Shown in pieces: positions 54,098 through 64,000 of a stretch of 64,000 nt of DNA. Position 1 is the stretch's first letter. Every line of letters begins with the position of its first letter. Both the position numbers and the translations under genes were made by a program. The notes beneath the pieces were generated by a model. It saw nothing but the letters and a program-made list of their open reading frames with translations, was not told the origin of the DNA and did no database searches. Location: assembly GCF_013368755.1 (NCBI RefSeq), contig NC_049564.1, positions 2,736,001 to 2,800,000 on the forward strand, given 5' to 3'. Source of the DNA: Talaromyces rugulosus (taxonomy: Eukaryota > Ascomycota > Eurotiomycetes > Eurotiales > Trichocomaceae).

Positions 54098-56333
54098 ATG
54101 AATAGGCCAGGTTTGTGACCTCTGCCCCCGCCATTGTCCATGCGACATTGCAAGCACTGGCTGGCTGCCATTCCATACCGTCACGAAGCAACCATCTGGA
54201 ACACTTGACGCTGGTTCTCCCTTATACTGCTTTGGCAGACGTGGATAGTGGCCAGCACAGCCATGCCAGCACTCGAAACTCGAGAAAAGGCGTTTCTGCG
54301 ACAGGGTCGAAGAGTCGGTCGCGTGGTGCCTTTTTGCATTCCAATCTCTGGAGAAGAGACGCCCGAGAGACACAAATGGCCAGCCTCTTGAACGAACAAA
54401 TACTGATGTGTTGAGGAACGTCTAGGACCAGGCCCGCAAGCTCTCAGAAGCATGCCGGGCTTTCCAGCTCAGCAACAGGCACAGGCTCGAAATGCAACGC
54501 TAGCTTCAAGTCGAATCCCCAATGGTAAGATTGGTGCGTGCTCCTAGAAGCTTTATTTTTTTGGGGTGAAGTCGTGTTCTGATTCGTTTGGGAATTGCGC
54601 CGGACAGGGACAAGTGGCAACTGGAACTTCGGTGGTCTCCCCATGGGGGCAGCTCCAGGACTGCAAAATCACCAGCAGCGAAACATCGGGTCGATGGGAA
54701 CGTTTGCTCAGAGCCTCAGTGGATCTCAGCCTGCAACACCGTTGGATCTTTCGTGAGTGGCCGGGATAGCAAAATAACAACTGCAGACAAGCTGACATTC
54801 AGCGTACCAAGGGAATTCCCTTCGTTATCCGGAGCGCCGCAGCAGAATCAGTCTCAAAACTCAGCGCAAGCAGTGTGGGCGAATGCTGGACAGCGAGCCA
54901 CGCAGACACCGGTGCAACGGCAGCCGCCTCCTCCATCGAGCCAACCGCCGTCGCGAACCTCTCAAACGCAAAGCCACTACACGCAGCAACAAGCGTCTCA
55001 GGACGACCTGTTCCCCTCGGGCGCGCAGTTCGCCAACCGGCTGGACGATTTCCGGAACAACGGACAGGGACAACTGGGCGCGGGCGGACAACCGCAGACT
55101 GGAAACATCGAAGAATTCCCGCCGCTGGGACGCAACACGGCCGATTTGCCTCCAGGCGGGCTGCCCGCGCGCATGAACGACATCGGGCAGGAGCGACGGA
55201 CTGGCTTCGGCAGCTACGGGCCTGGCTTGGCGTTCTCCGCGCAGACGCAATCCGCCCAAGCCCGCAACATCCTCACCGCAACGCTGAATGGCCCCGAGAG
55301 CAGTCGCGTCATGTCGCCAGGAACAGCAACAGGGGCAGCTGGCTCCGGTGGTGCGTTGCGCCCATCTGTATTGCGCGTCTGTTGATGCTGACTTGTTTGT
55401 GTGTGTGTGTGTGTGTGTTATAGCTCCCGGCATGCCGACCTCGAGATCTCCGCAAGGGCCGAACGGCGTCGCAACCCAGGAAAAAGAGGTACGGCGGCCC
55501 TCCATATACCCAGCCATCAAGCAGAATAAATACACTGACGACTATTCTGTTTGGCAATTGCAGCAACGACAACCCCAGGGAGAAGCACAAGAATCCTCGG
55601 CCTCCGGCCAGAGTGCGGAGCAGCCACCGTTATCGCAGATGAGCGAACTCGACAGGTTCGGTCTCGCAGGCTTGCTCAGGATGATCCATAGCGAAAGTCC
55701 TGATGTCGCAAGTCTGGCCGTTGGACAGGATCTCATGACGTTGGGATTAGATCTCAACCAACCCGAGTATGACTGACTGCACGCGATCCCTATAAATTAC
55801 ACGTGACTAACCCGATGTCAACAGGCCTCTGCATCATTCGTTTGCCTCGCCTTTTGTTTCCTCCATGTCTGCGCTCCCACTCGAACAGGACTTCACCATT
55901 CCCGGTTGCTATAATGTCGGAAACGTACAACCCTTGCAAACCCGCATCACGAGCTTTAGCGACGAGACTCTATTCTACATTTTCTACAGCATGCCGCGTG
56001 ATGTGCTGCAAGAACTGGTGGCCGAGGAACTCATGGGCCGCAAATGGAGATATCACAAAGTCGAGCGCTGCTGGCTGACGAGAGACGAGACGTATCCAGG
56101 CCCTGTCGACGTTGAGCGCGGTGTCAGCGAGCGTGGTGTTTATCTGTGGTGGGACCCTGCAACGTGGAAGAAGATTCGCGTATGTATTCTCTTTTTTTCA
56201 TTTACTACTATCCAAAGACTAACGTGCCCATTCTGTACAGCGCGAATTCATTCTCCGCTACGAAGACCTTGACAACAGGCTGGATCCTGCGCGGGGCATG
56301 CAACGTGTCGGATTTCCACCTCAAGCGTCGTAG
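54098..56333 (+). CDS. not2: CCR4-NOT complex subunit Not2
   Basis: Eight exons, 54098-54110, 54426-54524, 54608-54752, 54803-55350, 55424-55488, 55564-55766, 55825-56179 and 56241-56333, give 506 residues. Not2 (yeast Cdc36) is a core subunit of the CCR4-NOT deadenylase and transcription-control complex. Exon 1 is 13 nt (MNRPG). A Gln/Ser/Pro-rich region follows, with REFPSLSGAPQQNQ and GNIEEFPPLGR, two short FPxL motifs. DRFGLAGLLRMIHSESPDVA and LMTLGLDLNQPEPLHHSFAS come next. The NOT-box domain reads YSMPRDVLQELVAEELMGRK, WRYHKVERCWLTRD and RGVYLWWDPATWKKIRREFI. The 75-nt intron at 55489-55563 has no stop and keeps frame, but it has a CACTGAC branch site and TTGCAG. The 315-nt first intron is longer than its neighbours; exon 1 is inferred from the frame join and Kozak context. 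Confidence 0.9.
55399..55418. repeat. (GT)10 microsatellite inside a not2 intron
   Basis: Perfect dinucleotide run just before the TTATAG acceptor of exon 5 of not2. It creates repeated GT dinucleotides, but the acceptor is clear. Confidence 0.9.
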
Positions 56334-57027
56334 TTTTCCATCTTATGCGGCATGTGTTCATGGTTATTTGTCTGGTGGAATGGGAGAACAAGCAGTCAAT
56401 GTTTGGGCAACCGGGGGCGTTAGTTATACTAGACAATGGTCTTAGCATTGGGTGGCAATGTATGAACGACATGGTTATGAATCTGAAGAGTGCACAGTCA
56501 ATAGCTTGCACTTTGGCCTCCGCATATTCTCTTGTGGAACAGCATATTCCTATGCTAGACCCGTAATGTCGTAGTGCTCTACGTTGCCAGGTACATCCCA
56601 CGTATAATCGTCAAGAATTTTGGGATCCTTGGTAAGAGCGCATTTGATTTTATGAGAGAGCCCAATTATTTAGTCTGATAACCAATTAAGACCCACGATT
56701 CATCTTTTATCCACCCATTCGGATTATGCATGGAACAATAGTAATAATCTACTCATCGCATGCACGCGGATTTCCATGCGGGGCGGGGAACACGTTAGCT
56801 AATCAGCACGTGACGTCTAAGCTTGATTAGGCAAACCATAAACAGCTCCCGCCGGCCCAAACAAAGCAAAACAATCCCATCCTCTCCGCACCAACGACAG
56901 CGAAGACGACCGATCTCCATCCACGAGTCTACGAGTCGCAAAGACGTCTTTTCCGCAAGGCGCGGCCTACTAATGCTATAAGAGCTCCCAGGGAATTGAG
57001 AAAATAGTATATGGTTGCTGCGCAACG
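56334..57027. other. Intergenic: not2 3' flank and smc2 promoter
   Basis: About 690 bases. The GC-rich segment near 56760-56900 is the probable smc2 core promoter region. Short open frames are not convincing. Confidence 0.55.
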
Positions 57028-60000
57028 ATGAGGATCGTTGAAATCATTATTGACGTGGGTGTTTTGTTTTCTTCGGCTGGATTTCGGTTTATGCTGATTT
57101 ATGGAATCAACAGGGCTTCAAGTCGTATGCCGTGCGAACGGTAATTACAGGATGGTATGCGCCTGCAAATACTGTCTTTTCGCATTTATTTGCATGCGAA
57201 ATTATGATTTAGTTGTCGGTGGTTTTTGGAATAGTGAGCTAACTCGCGCAGGGACGAATCCTTCAACTCGATCACCGGTCTGAACGGTAGTGGGAAATCC
57301 AACATTCTCGATGCCATATGCTTCGTCCTCGGTATCACCAACATGAGCACAGTCCGCGCACAAAACTTGCAGGACCTTATCTACAAGCGCGGACAGGCCG
57401 GAGTCACAAAGGCGAGTGTTACGATAGTCTTCGACAACCGCGACACGGCCAAGTCGCCCATTGGATTCGAAGAGTACGGAAGCATTTCCGTTACGCGACA
57501 GATTGTGCTGGGCGGCACCAGCAAATATCTTATCAACGGTCACCGCGCGCAACAACAAACAGTGCAGAACCTCTTCCAGAGTGTAGGGCTGAACATCAAC
57601 AATCCGAACTTTTTGATTATGCAAGGACGGATCACCAAAGTGCTGAATATGAAGGCTGTTGAAATATTGTCCATGATCGAAGAAGCCGCTGGTACGCGGA
57701 TGTTTGAGGACAGGAAAGAGAAGGCAGCCAAGACAATGGCCAAGAAGGAAATGAAAGTTCGCGAAATCGAAGGGCTTTTGAGCGAAGAAATTGAGCCCAA
57801 GCTAGAGAAGTTGCGAGGTGAAAAACGTGCTTTCCTCGATTTCCAGCAGACACAGAACGATGTTGAGCGTCTCACGCGCTTGGTGGTAGCCCACGATTAT
57901 CTTAAGGGCAAAGATCGGTTACACGCCGCTGGGGAAGATTACGAAGCGAAAAAGGCCAAGACGCAGAATCTCGAAGACAATGCCACGCGGCTCAAGAGCG
58001 AAATCGCGCATCTGGAAGAGGACGTTAAACGCGTCAAGGCTGTGCGCGAAAAGGAGCTTCGGAAAGGAGGGAAATTCCAAGCACTGGAAAGAGATGTCAA
58101 GGAACACTCTCACGAAATGGTCCGACTAGCCACTGTCATTGACCTGAAGAATTCCAGCATGGCAGAGGAAAAGGAAAAGCGAAAAGCCAGTCAGAAGAAT
58201 GTCGCCGACCTTGAAAAGCTACTCCAAGACAAGAAGAAGGTCTACGATAAGCTCCAAGAGCAATACGATGCCGCGAAAACAGAGCTCGACGCTCAAACTG
58301 CAGAGGTTGAGAGGAAAGAAGAGTTACTTCAGACTCTGCAAACTGGTGTCGCATCCAAGGAAGGCCAGGAGAATGGTTATCAGGGACAGCTTCAAGACGC
58401 TCGAAACCGCGTCAGCTCTTCTGCGACGGAACAAGAGCAAGCCAAACTCAAGATCAGCCATCTTGAGAAGCGAATCAAAGAGGAGGAGCCTCGTGCGAAG
58501 AAGGCCAAGGAGCAAAATTCCGGCCTCTTGAAAGACTTGGAATCGTTGAGGGCACGAGCGGCAAAATTAGAGACTGATATGGTCAAACAAGGGTATGAGC
58601 CAGGCAAGGAAGAGCAGATGTACCAAGAACAAACGACTCTGCAACGCGACATTCGCGAGCTTCGGGAGAAGGCCGATAGTCTAAACAGGAGAGTAGCAAA
58701 CCTTGACTTTTCTTACTCCGATCCTTATTCCGGCTTCGATCGATCAAAGGTCAAGGGCCTCGTGGCTCAATTATTTACCCTCGACAAAGACAGAACCGAA
58801 GCAGGTACCGCACTTGAGATCTGTGCTGGTGGGCGTCTCTACAACGTTGTCGTTGACAATGCAGAGACTGGCTCACAGCTGCTTCAAAATGGAAGACTGC
58901 GCAAACGTGTTACCATTATTCCCTTGAACAAGATCTCGGCATTCAAGGCATCCGCCGACAAGATCTCTGCTGCACAGAGACTAGCGCCTGGAAAGGTCGA
59001 CTTAGCTCTGTCATTGATCGGATATGATGACGAGGTGTCCGCCGCCATGGATTATGTTTTTGGCTCAACGCTCGTCTCCCATGATGCGCAGACCGCGAAA
59101 ACCGTTACTTTTGATCCTAGCGTTCGCTTGAAGAGTGTAACTCTGGATGGCGACGTTTATGACCCCTCTGGAACGCTTTCCGGAGGCAGCTCACCGAACT
59201 CCAGCGGTGTTCTTGTTGTTCTCCAGAAGCTTCACGAGATCACAAGGGAAATGAAGAGCAAGGAGCGTCAATTAACTAACTTGCAAGAGACTATGGCAAA
59301 GGAGAAGAAGAAGTTGGATGCGATGCGTGCGATCAAGCAAGAGCTGGACTTGAAGAACCATGAGATTAAGCTTACCGAAGACCAAATCAATAGCAACAGC
59401 TCGTCATCGGTATGTATAATTCTAATTACGCAGGAAGATACGTACTAACCAGCGTAGATCATTCATGCCGTTGAGGAGATGAATGAAACCATCAACCAGT
59501 TGAAAAACGACATTGCTGATGCCAGAACCCGGCACTCCGAGGCACTCAAGGATATCAAGAGGATCGAGAAGGATATGAAAGAATTCGACAGCAACAAAGA
59601 TAGCAAACTTGCCGAGCTACAATCCTCTCTCAACAGCTTGAAAAAGGGTCTCAATAAAAACTCCATTGCCGTCAAGACATCTCAAAAAGAAATGCAAGCT
59701 TCAAGACTTGAAGCAGAGCAGGCTGGAAGCGATCTTTCAGCTGCAGAGGAGCAGTTGGCCGAAGCTGATGTCGCCATGAAGGCTCAGGATGAGGAGATGG
59801 AGGCTCTGAAGAAGGAACAGGCAAATATCAAGGTGAGTGGCAAGACATATGCTATTCACCGGCAAACATGAACTCATCTTTTTCAGGACGCCCATGATAT
59901 CGCTCAAGCCCAACTAGAGGAAGAACAAGCCAAATTGACCGGGTTCGATGACGAGCTTAGCGACCTCGAGGAGGCCATTCGGTCAAAGAATGCGCGTATT

Positions 60001-60881
60001 ACCGAAGAAGCGCTTGAGGTACAGAAACTCGGACATCAACTTGAGAAGCTTCATAAAGACCAGCAAGCTGCTGCTCAGATGGTGGCGAGTATGGAAGGCG
60101 AGCATGAATGGATCGATGAGGAAAAAGACAGTTTCGGCCGTCCAAATACGCCATACGACTTTAGGGGCCAGAATATTGCAGAATGCCGGTCAACGCTGCG
60201 TAATCTGACCGAGCGATTCCAGGGAATGAAGAAAAAGATCAACCCCAAGGTTATGAACATGATTGACAGCGTCGAGAAGAAAGAGGTTGCGCTCAAGAAT
60301 ATGATGAGGACTGTTATCCGAGACAAGGGTAAGATTGAAGAAACCATCATCAATCTCAACGAGTACAAGAAGGAGGCCCTGCACAAGACGTGGACCAAAG
60401 TCAACGGCGACTTTGGTCAGATCTTCGCAGAGCTCTTGCCAGGTAGTTTTGCCAAGTTGGATCCTCCAGAGGGCAAGGAAATCACCGACGGACTGGAGGT
60501 CAAGGTTTCTCTTGGTAAAGTCTGGAAGCAGAGTCTCACAGAGTTGAGTGGTGGCCAACGGTACGCTTTTTTTCCCCTGGTTATACGGAAAGTACTTTAC
60601 TAATTAAACGGTCTAGGTCGCTTATTGCCCTTTCATTGATCATGGCGCTTTTGCAGTTCAAGCCAGCACCAATGTACATTCTCGACGAGGTCGACGCCGC
60701 TCTCGACTTGTCGCACACGCAAAACATCGGTCGCTTGATCAAGACTCGGTTCAAGGGATCTCAGTTCATTGTTGTGTCGCTCAAGGATGGCATGTTCCAG
60801 AATGCCAACCGCATTTTCAAGACGCGTTTCAGCGAAGGCACCAGTGTGGTTCAAGCACTGACGCCGGCGGACACGAAGTAA
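57028..60881 (+). CDS. smc2: Condensin subunit SMC2
   Basis: Six exons, 57028-57054, 57114-57154, 57252-59409, 59458-59832, 59887-60560 and 60617-60881, give 1,179 residues, the usual SMC2 length. SMC2 pairs with SMC4 in condensin and compacts chromosomes in mitosis. The N-terminus [20 protein letters not shown] leads to the Walker [10 protein letters not shown] after intron 2. [20 protein letters not shown] and [16 protein letters not shown] follow. Two long coiled coils flank the hinge near [30 protein letters not shown] and [18 protein letters not shown]. The C-terminal head has the signature [13 protein letters not shown], split by the last intron, and Walker [21 protein letters not shown]. 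Exon 1 is only 27 nt. A TACTAAC branch site precedes exon 4. Confidence 0.97.
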
Positions 60882-61665
60882 TCTTCCTATAATGAATGAT
60901 ACATGGATACATGTTTTTTTTTTAACTTTACTTTACTGTTATTGATTATGCGGGGTTTTGGGTAGGCGATTGGTGTTGGACGAAGTAATGTCTGTACATG
61001 ACCGTAGATGTTGATATGGGCATTCATTCTCAATGCTACGAAGTTTTTGTTCTTTGTCTACTTTATAAATACCTACCAAGTGTTGTCCGGACGGACCGAC
61101 GAACGCGGCCAAACCGGTGGAGCCAGCTGGGGCCTCGGGTCAATGCGCCGCCGCAATCGCCCATCCCCTTCTATCCACCTCTCTGATCATCCATTCCCCG
61201 ACCGCCAGGACACCGCCATATCCTTCATCGTCGCTCATAATATTTTCTATCACTACGATATCGAACAAGCTTTGCAGAGCCTTGTTCATTTCTCAAACTC
61301 ACTTCTCTCGCCAACCGTTTTCTCTCTGTGCCAGCAAACATCCGATCGCGTGAGCATACCGGCATCATTCCTCCAGTGCCGCCACCCTGTCATTACAGCG
61401 CAAGCCATTTCGCCTTATCAGATCGCCCGCAGAACACCACGAGGCGATTTACGCTTTTCAAAACTCGACCCAGAACTACCCTTTTTTTTCTCTTTCGTAA
61501 TAACCAAGCGCCTTTGGGGGAAACCCTTCCAACAAAAAAAGCGTGTACCGTTTGCGCTCTTAATTGCCCCCCGCCTTTAACTACCGACCAGCTGGACGAC
61601 AACCTCCGACCGCCGAACAGAGCAGCCTTTTCAACTAATCACAACTCCCCTCTCCTCTCTCCAGT
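60882..61665. other. Intergenic: smc2 3' flank and leader of the CUE-domain gene
   Basis: About 780 bases. After the T-rich smc2 3' flank the sequence becomes C/T-rich (about 61130-61660), the usual look of a fungal leader. Open frames there overlap in several phases and have no recognisable similarity. Confidence 0.55.
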
Positions 61666-62328
61666 ATGGCGGACGTAGAACCATCGGTCAATATTCCCTC
61701 GCTGGTCACATTAGCGGTGATTTCATTCTTCGTGATCCGGTGGTTCCTAAACCGCAACAGCCCGGATACCGCCAATGCAGCCGTCGCCCAAGCACGGGGT
61801 CGTATTATCGACCCGGCACAGGTGGAACAGATCTCGCAGATGTTCCCGCAGCTGAATCGGCGGGATATCATGTGGGATTTGCAGAGAAATGGAGGGAGCG
61901 TTCCGGCGACTACGGAGCGCATCTTGACGGGACGCGGTTTGGATACTGTAAGTATTTCTTCGCTGGGCGCATCATTATGGTGGCGGTTTTATATCCCCCT
62001 AACTTGCTTCAATACTGACCGGCTCTCTTTCTAGCCTCCCCCGTCATACCAGCCTCATATTCCACAGCCTGCAACTCCCGCCGTCAACCCGAATCCTACT
62101 CCAATCTCCAAAGCAGGAGCCCAAGACCTCATCTCTCGCTATAACCTGAGCAACCGACTTTCGGAAGAATCAGAAGCAAACTCAAAAACGGACAATGGCT
62201 GGTCGCAAAATAAGACCGAGCGGCAGCGTCTACTGCAGAAGCGCCGAGATGATATGATTTTGGCAGCTCGAAAGAAGCTTCAACAGAAAGACAATGAGAA
62301 GTCTCACGCTACTGGTCCTGCGCTGTGA
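61666..62328 (+). CDS. Cue1-like ER-anchored ubiquitin-conjugation adaptor (CUE domain)
   Basis: Two exons, 61666-61947 and 62035-62328, give 191 residues. A single N-terminal membrane segment, about residues 11-28 (PSLVTLAVISFFVIRWFL), anchors the protein. The CUE domain at about residues 50-92 contains QVEQISQMFPQLNRRDIMWD with the MFP motif and a C-terminal helix around TTERILTG. A Pro-rich linker follows. The C-terminal basic helix ERQRLLQKRRDDMILAARKK matches the E2-binding (U7BR-like) region of yeast Cue1, which recruits and activates Ubc7 for ER-associated degradation. Membrane anchor, CUE domain and basic C-terminal helix appear in the same order as in Cue1. The start is the first ATG after the C/T-rich leader. 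Confidence 0.88.
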
Positions 62329-62730
62329 AGAAGAAAAGGATGAAATCTTTATAAATATGTTAAAACCGCAAGCCCCATTGTTAGAATGTTTTTTTTCCCT
62401 CCCTTTTTAATACCATAGGATTTGATTAAATCGACACCGTATCTTGGCTTTCGCTTGGTGCAACTTATAATCCCCTTCTTACTCTTTTCTTCTTCTTTTT
62501 AATGATTCGACATTCTGTATGCCGTCTATGAAATCAACGAACACGATGCTCGCAAATACTTGTAATGAGATTCAACTCTTTGGGTATATATTGCAACTGT
62601 ATCTTTCGCTAAATTCAACACAGCCTCGCCCAACCAACCGCCCAATGCGCCGCCCACCTTTTTTTTTAGAACTCCAAAGAACAAAATGCGAAAATATATA
62701 GATGTCATGTAGAGAAATCAGACCCCGATC
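62329..62730. other. Convergent 3' flanks of the CUE-domain gene and psf2
   Basis: About 400 T-rich bases consistent with overlapping poly(A) regions. No gene was seen. Confidence 0.6.
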
Positions 62731-63718
62731 CTAAAACTCCATGTCATCGTCATCATCCTGGGTATACCCTTGCGTAGGTCCTTCTTCAGCGAGCTGTTCT
62801 CTTCGGGCCTGTTCGCGAGATGCGCCGATTTTCCTAAGCCCTTCGACTACTCCAGCAACGAAGCCTCGCATTTCCCCGATTTCCATAGCCCCGACACCCG
62901 TAAGGGCGACGCCGCCGCCGGCTGTTGCGGCTGTGTCCAGGATATCCACGCCCTTGCGCATCTTGGACATGCGCACTTCTCGCAAGTCTTTTAATAGTCG
63001 CCGCACTTGGTCCGGGTCGATGAGGTCATCACTCGCGGCGTCGAGCAGCATATTGCCCACTTCTAGCCAGTGGTACGGCAGGGCGATTTCTTTGTCGAGT
63101 TCGGATTCCTCGGCTGGAGTCAGCGCGGTATTCTGTGGTAGGAATGGCGGCGTGGGAAAATATCGCGCTCCATCGAGCGTGTGCTTTGGTCGAGGCATGG
63201 TAACCTGCGGTCGTCGATTGTTGTCGTCACCCGGTCTGCGTTGACCTGGTAGTCGCGGTGGCGGGGAGAAGGAATCTGAGTATTCTCGGGTTTCTGTTTC
63301 GAATTGAAGGATTATTTGTAATGACTCTGGGTAAAGCCAGTATGGAGGGACGATATTGACGCGCCGTTGTCGTTTGAGTAGGATTGCCAGCCAGAGAGGA
63401 AGTGTCGTACGCTGTGGCGGTAGTAATCGTTCTGTAGGTCCCTAAATAGTACACAACAGACAGACAAGTCAGCTCTCTCTAATTCCTCCCTCGCCCCTAT
63501 CAAAACACATGTATCCCGGAATGAGAGCGCGGTATGCGCAGCCCGCATATCTCTCTGCGGGGTGTTTTGGGCTGCGGGGTTTCGGCTTTTTTTTTGTTGC
63601 TCACTGATAACAAATCGAGGCCATCTAGACGCTGTCGAGGCACAACAGTCACGAGTTCCATCTCCGAGATGAATTCGATTTCCGAGGGCGTGATTCCTCG
63701 CGGTAGTGGAAAAGCCAT
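62731..63718 (-). CDS. psf2: GINS complex subunit Psf2
   Basis: Two exons, 63718-63605 and 63441-62731, give 274 residues. Psf2 is part of the GINS tetramer in the CMG replicative helicase. The N-terminal beta domain starts [20 protein letters not shown] and contains [31 protein letters not shown] text ([20 protein letters not shown]) and [16 protein letters not shown] follow. The A-domain helices are in [20 protein letters not shown] and [21 protein letters not shown] longer C-terminal tail, [19 protein letters not shown], then an acidic DDDDDMEF, ends the protein. Fungal Psf2 proteins carry insertions like the [20 protein letters not shown] loop here. The intron joins [13 protein letters not shown] in frame. 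Together with orc4 and smc2 it makes this end rich in chromosome-replication genes by position only. Confidence 0.92.
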
Positions 63719-64000
63719 TGTGGCGTTCTGGGTTTTTTGGTTCCGGAGGAAGAAACTGCGCGAACGAGAGAGAAACTAGAAATCAATGACACAAGAAAAA
63801 GATAGCGCCTTGCGGCCAATTGGGAGAGAAGAGGGGCATGCAATCTTATAGAACCAGCATCTTTCTGCCGCCGCCAAACAATTCAAGAAGACCGAGAAGG
63901 GCGAGTATGGAGTATGATGATGTATTGTATTATCGCGGCGGAATGCTGGTTCGTGTTTGAGCGGTTTGCATCCTCGCGCGAGCCAACGGGAGCTCCGGCG

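Noticed and set aside
63199..63260. Possible 26-nt GT-AG intron within psf2 exon 2
   Set aside because: Far below workable intron size; the frame is open throughout and the loop is a plausible fungal insertion.
1..64000. CRISPR arrays, insertion sequences, prokaryotic operons
   Set aside because: Intron-bearing eukaryotic genes throughout; no spaced direct-repeat arrays and no transposase frames were seen.

Overview
This is a window of nuclear DNA from a filamentous ascomycete fungus. The genes carry short spliceosomal introns (about 46-75 nt, with GTAAGT/GTATGT-like donors and CTRAC/CTAAY branch sites), the 5' leaders are long and pyrimidine-rich, and there is a set of secreted carbohydrate-active enzymes. 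A two-DEP plus RGS regulator of the FlbA type points to Eurotiomycetes, most likely Eurotiales (Aspergillus/Penicillium/Talaromyces relatives). This is a judgement from gene content, not from a database search. I support 22 protein-coding genes.

Left part (1-19.2 kb) is mixed accessory DNA. The 5' half of a GMP synthetase gene enters at the left edge. It is followed by an AsaB/CmcJ-type Fe(II)/2-oxoglutarate oxygenase, a pyrroline-5-carboxylate reductase-like gene, an LAT-type amino-acid permease, an MDR-family enoyl-reductase-like gene, a large secreted six-hairpin glycosidase-like protein, a secreted GH79 glycosidase and a Baeyer-Villiger-type flavin monooxygenase. Several of these are typical tailoring, precursor-supply or transport functions of secondary-metabolite clusters, but no PKS, NRPS or terpene synthase is present. 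Large AT-rich spacers (12.0-13.4 and 15.2-17.2 kb) separate them.

Middle part (19.7-34 kb) is a housekeeping block: ALG7 (N-glycan initiation) divergent from SEH1 (nuclear pore/SEA complex), SET3 (PHD+SET chromatin regulator) behind a 3-kb leader, CDC73 (Paf1 complex) and flbA (RGS protein controlling G-protein signalling and development).

The stretch 34-46 kb is gene-poor. It has 6.3 kb without a convincing gene upstream of flbA, rich in homopolymer tracts and simple repeats. A secreted GH106-like glycosidase gene follows, whose reading frame does not join cleanly across its first intron. Next comes a degenerate mitochondrial-type tRNA-Asn, probably a nuclear insertion of mitochondrial DNA.

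Right part (46.3-63.7 kb) is a second, dense housekeeping block: ORC4 (replication origin recognition), a hotdog thioesterase, the Rab GDP-dissociation inhibitor, mitochondrial ribosomal protein uL29m, NOT2 (CCR4-NOT), SMC2 (condensin), a Cue1-like ER ubiquitin-conjugation adaptor and PSF2 (GINS). Exon coordinates were worked out by hand from splice consensus and frame continuity. Apart from the GH106-like gene, every multi-exon model joins in frame from start to stop (the GMP synthetase model is cut by the window edge).
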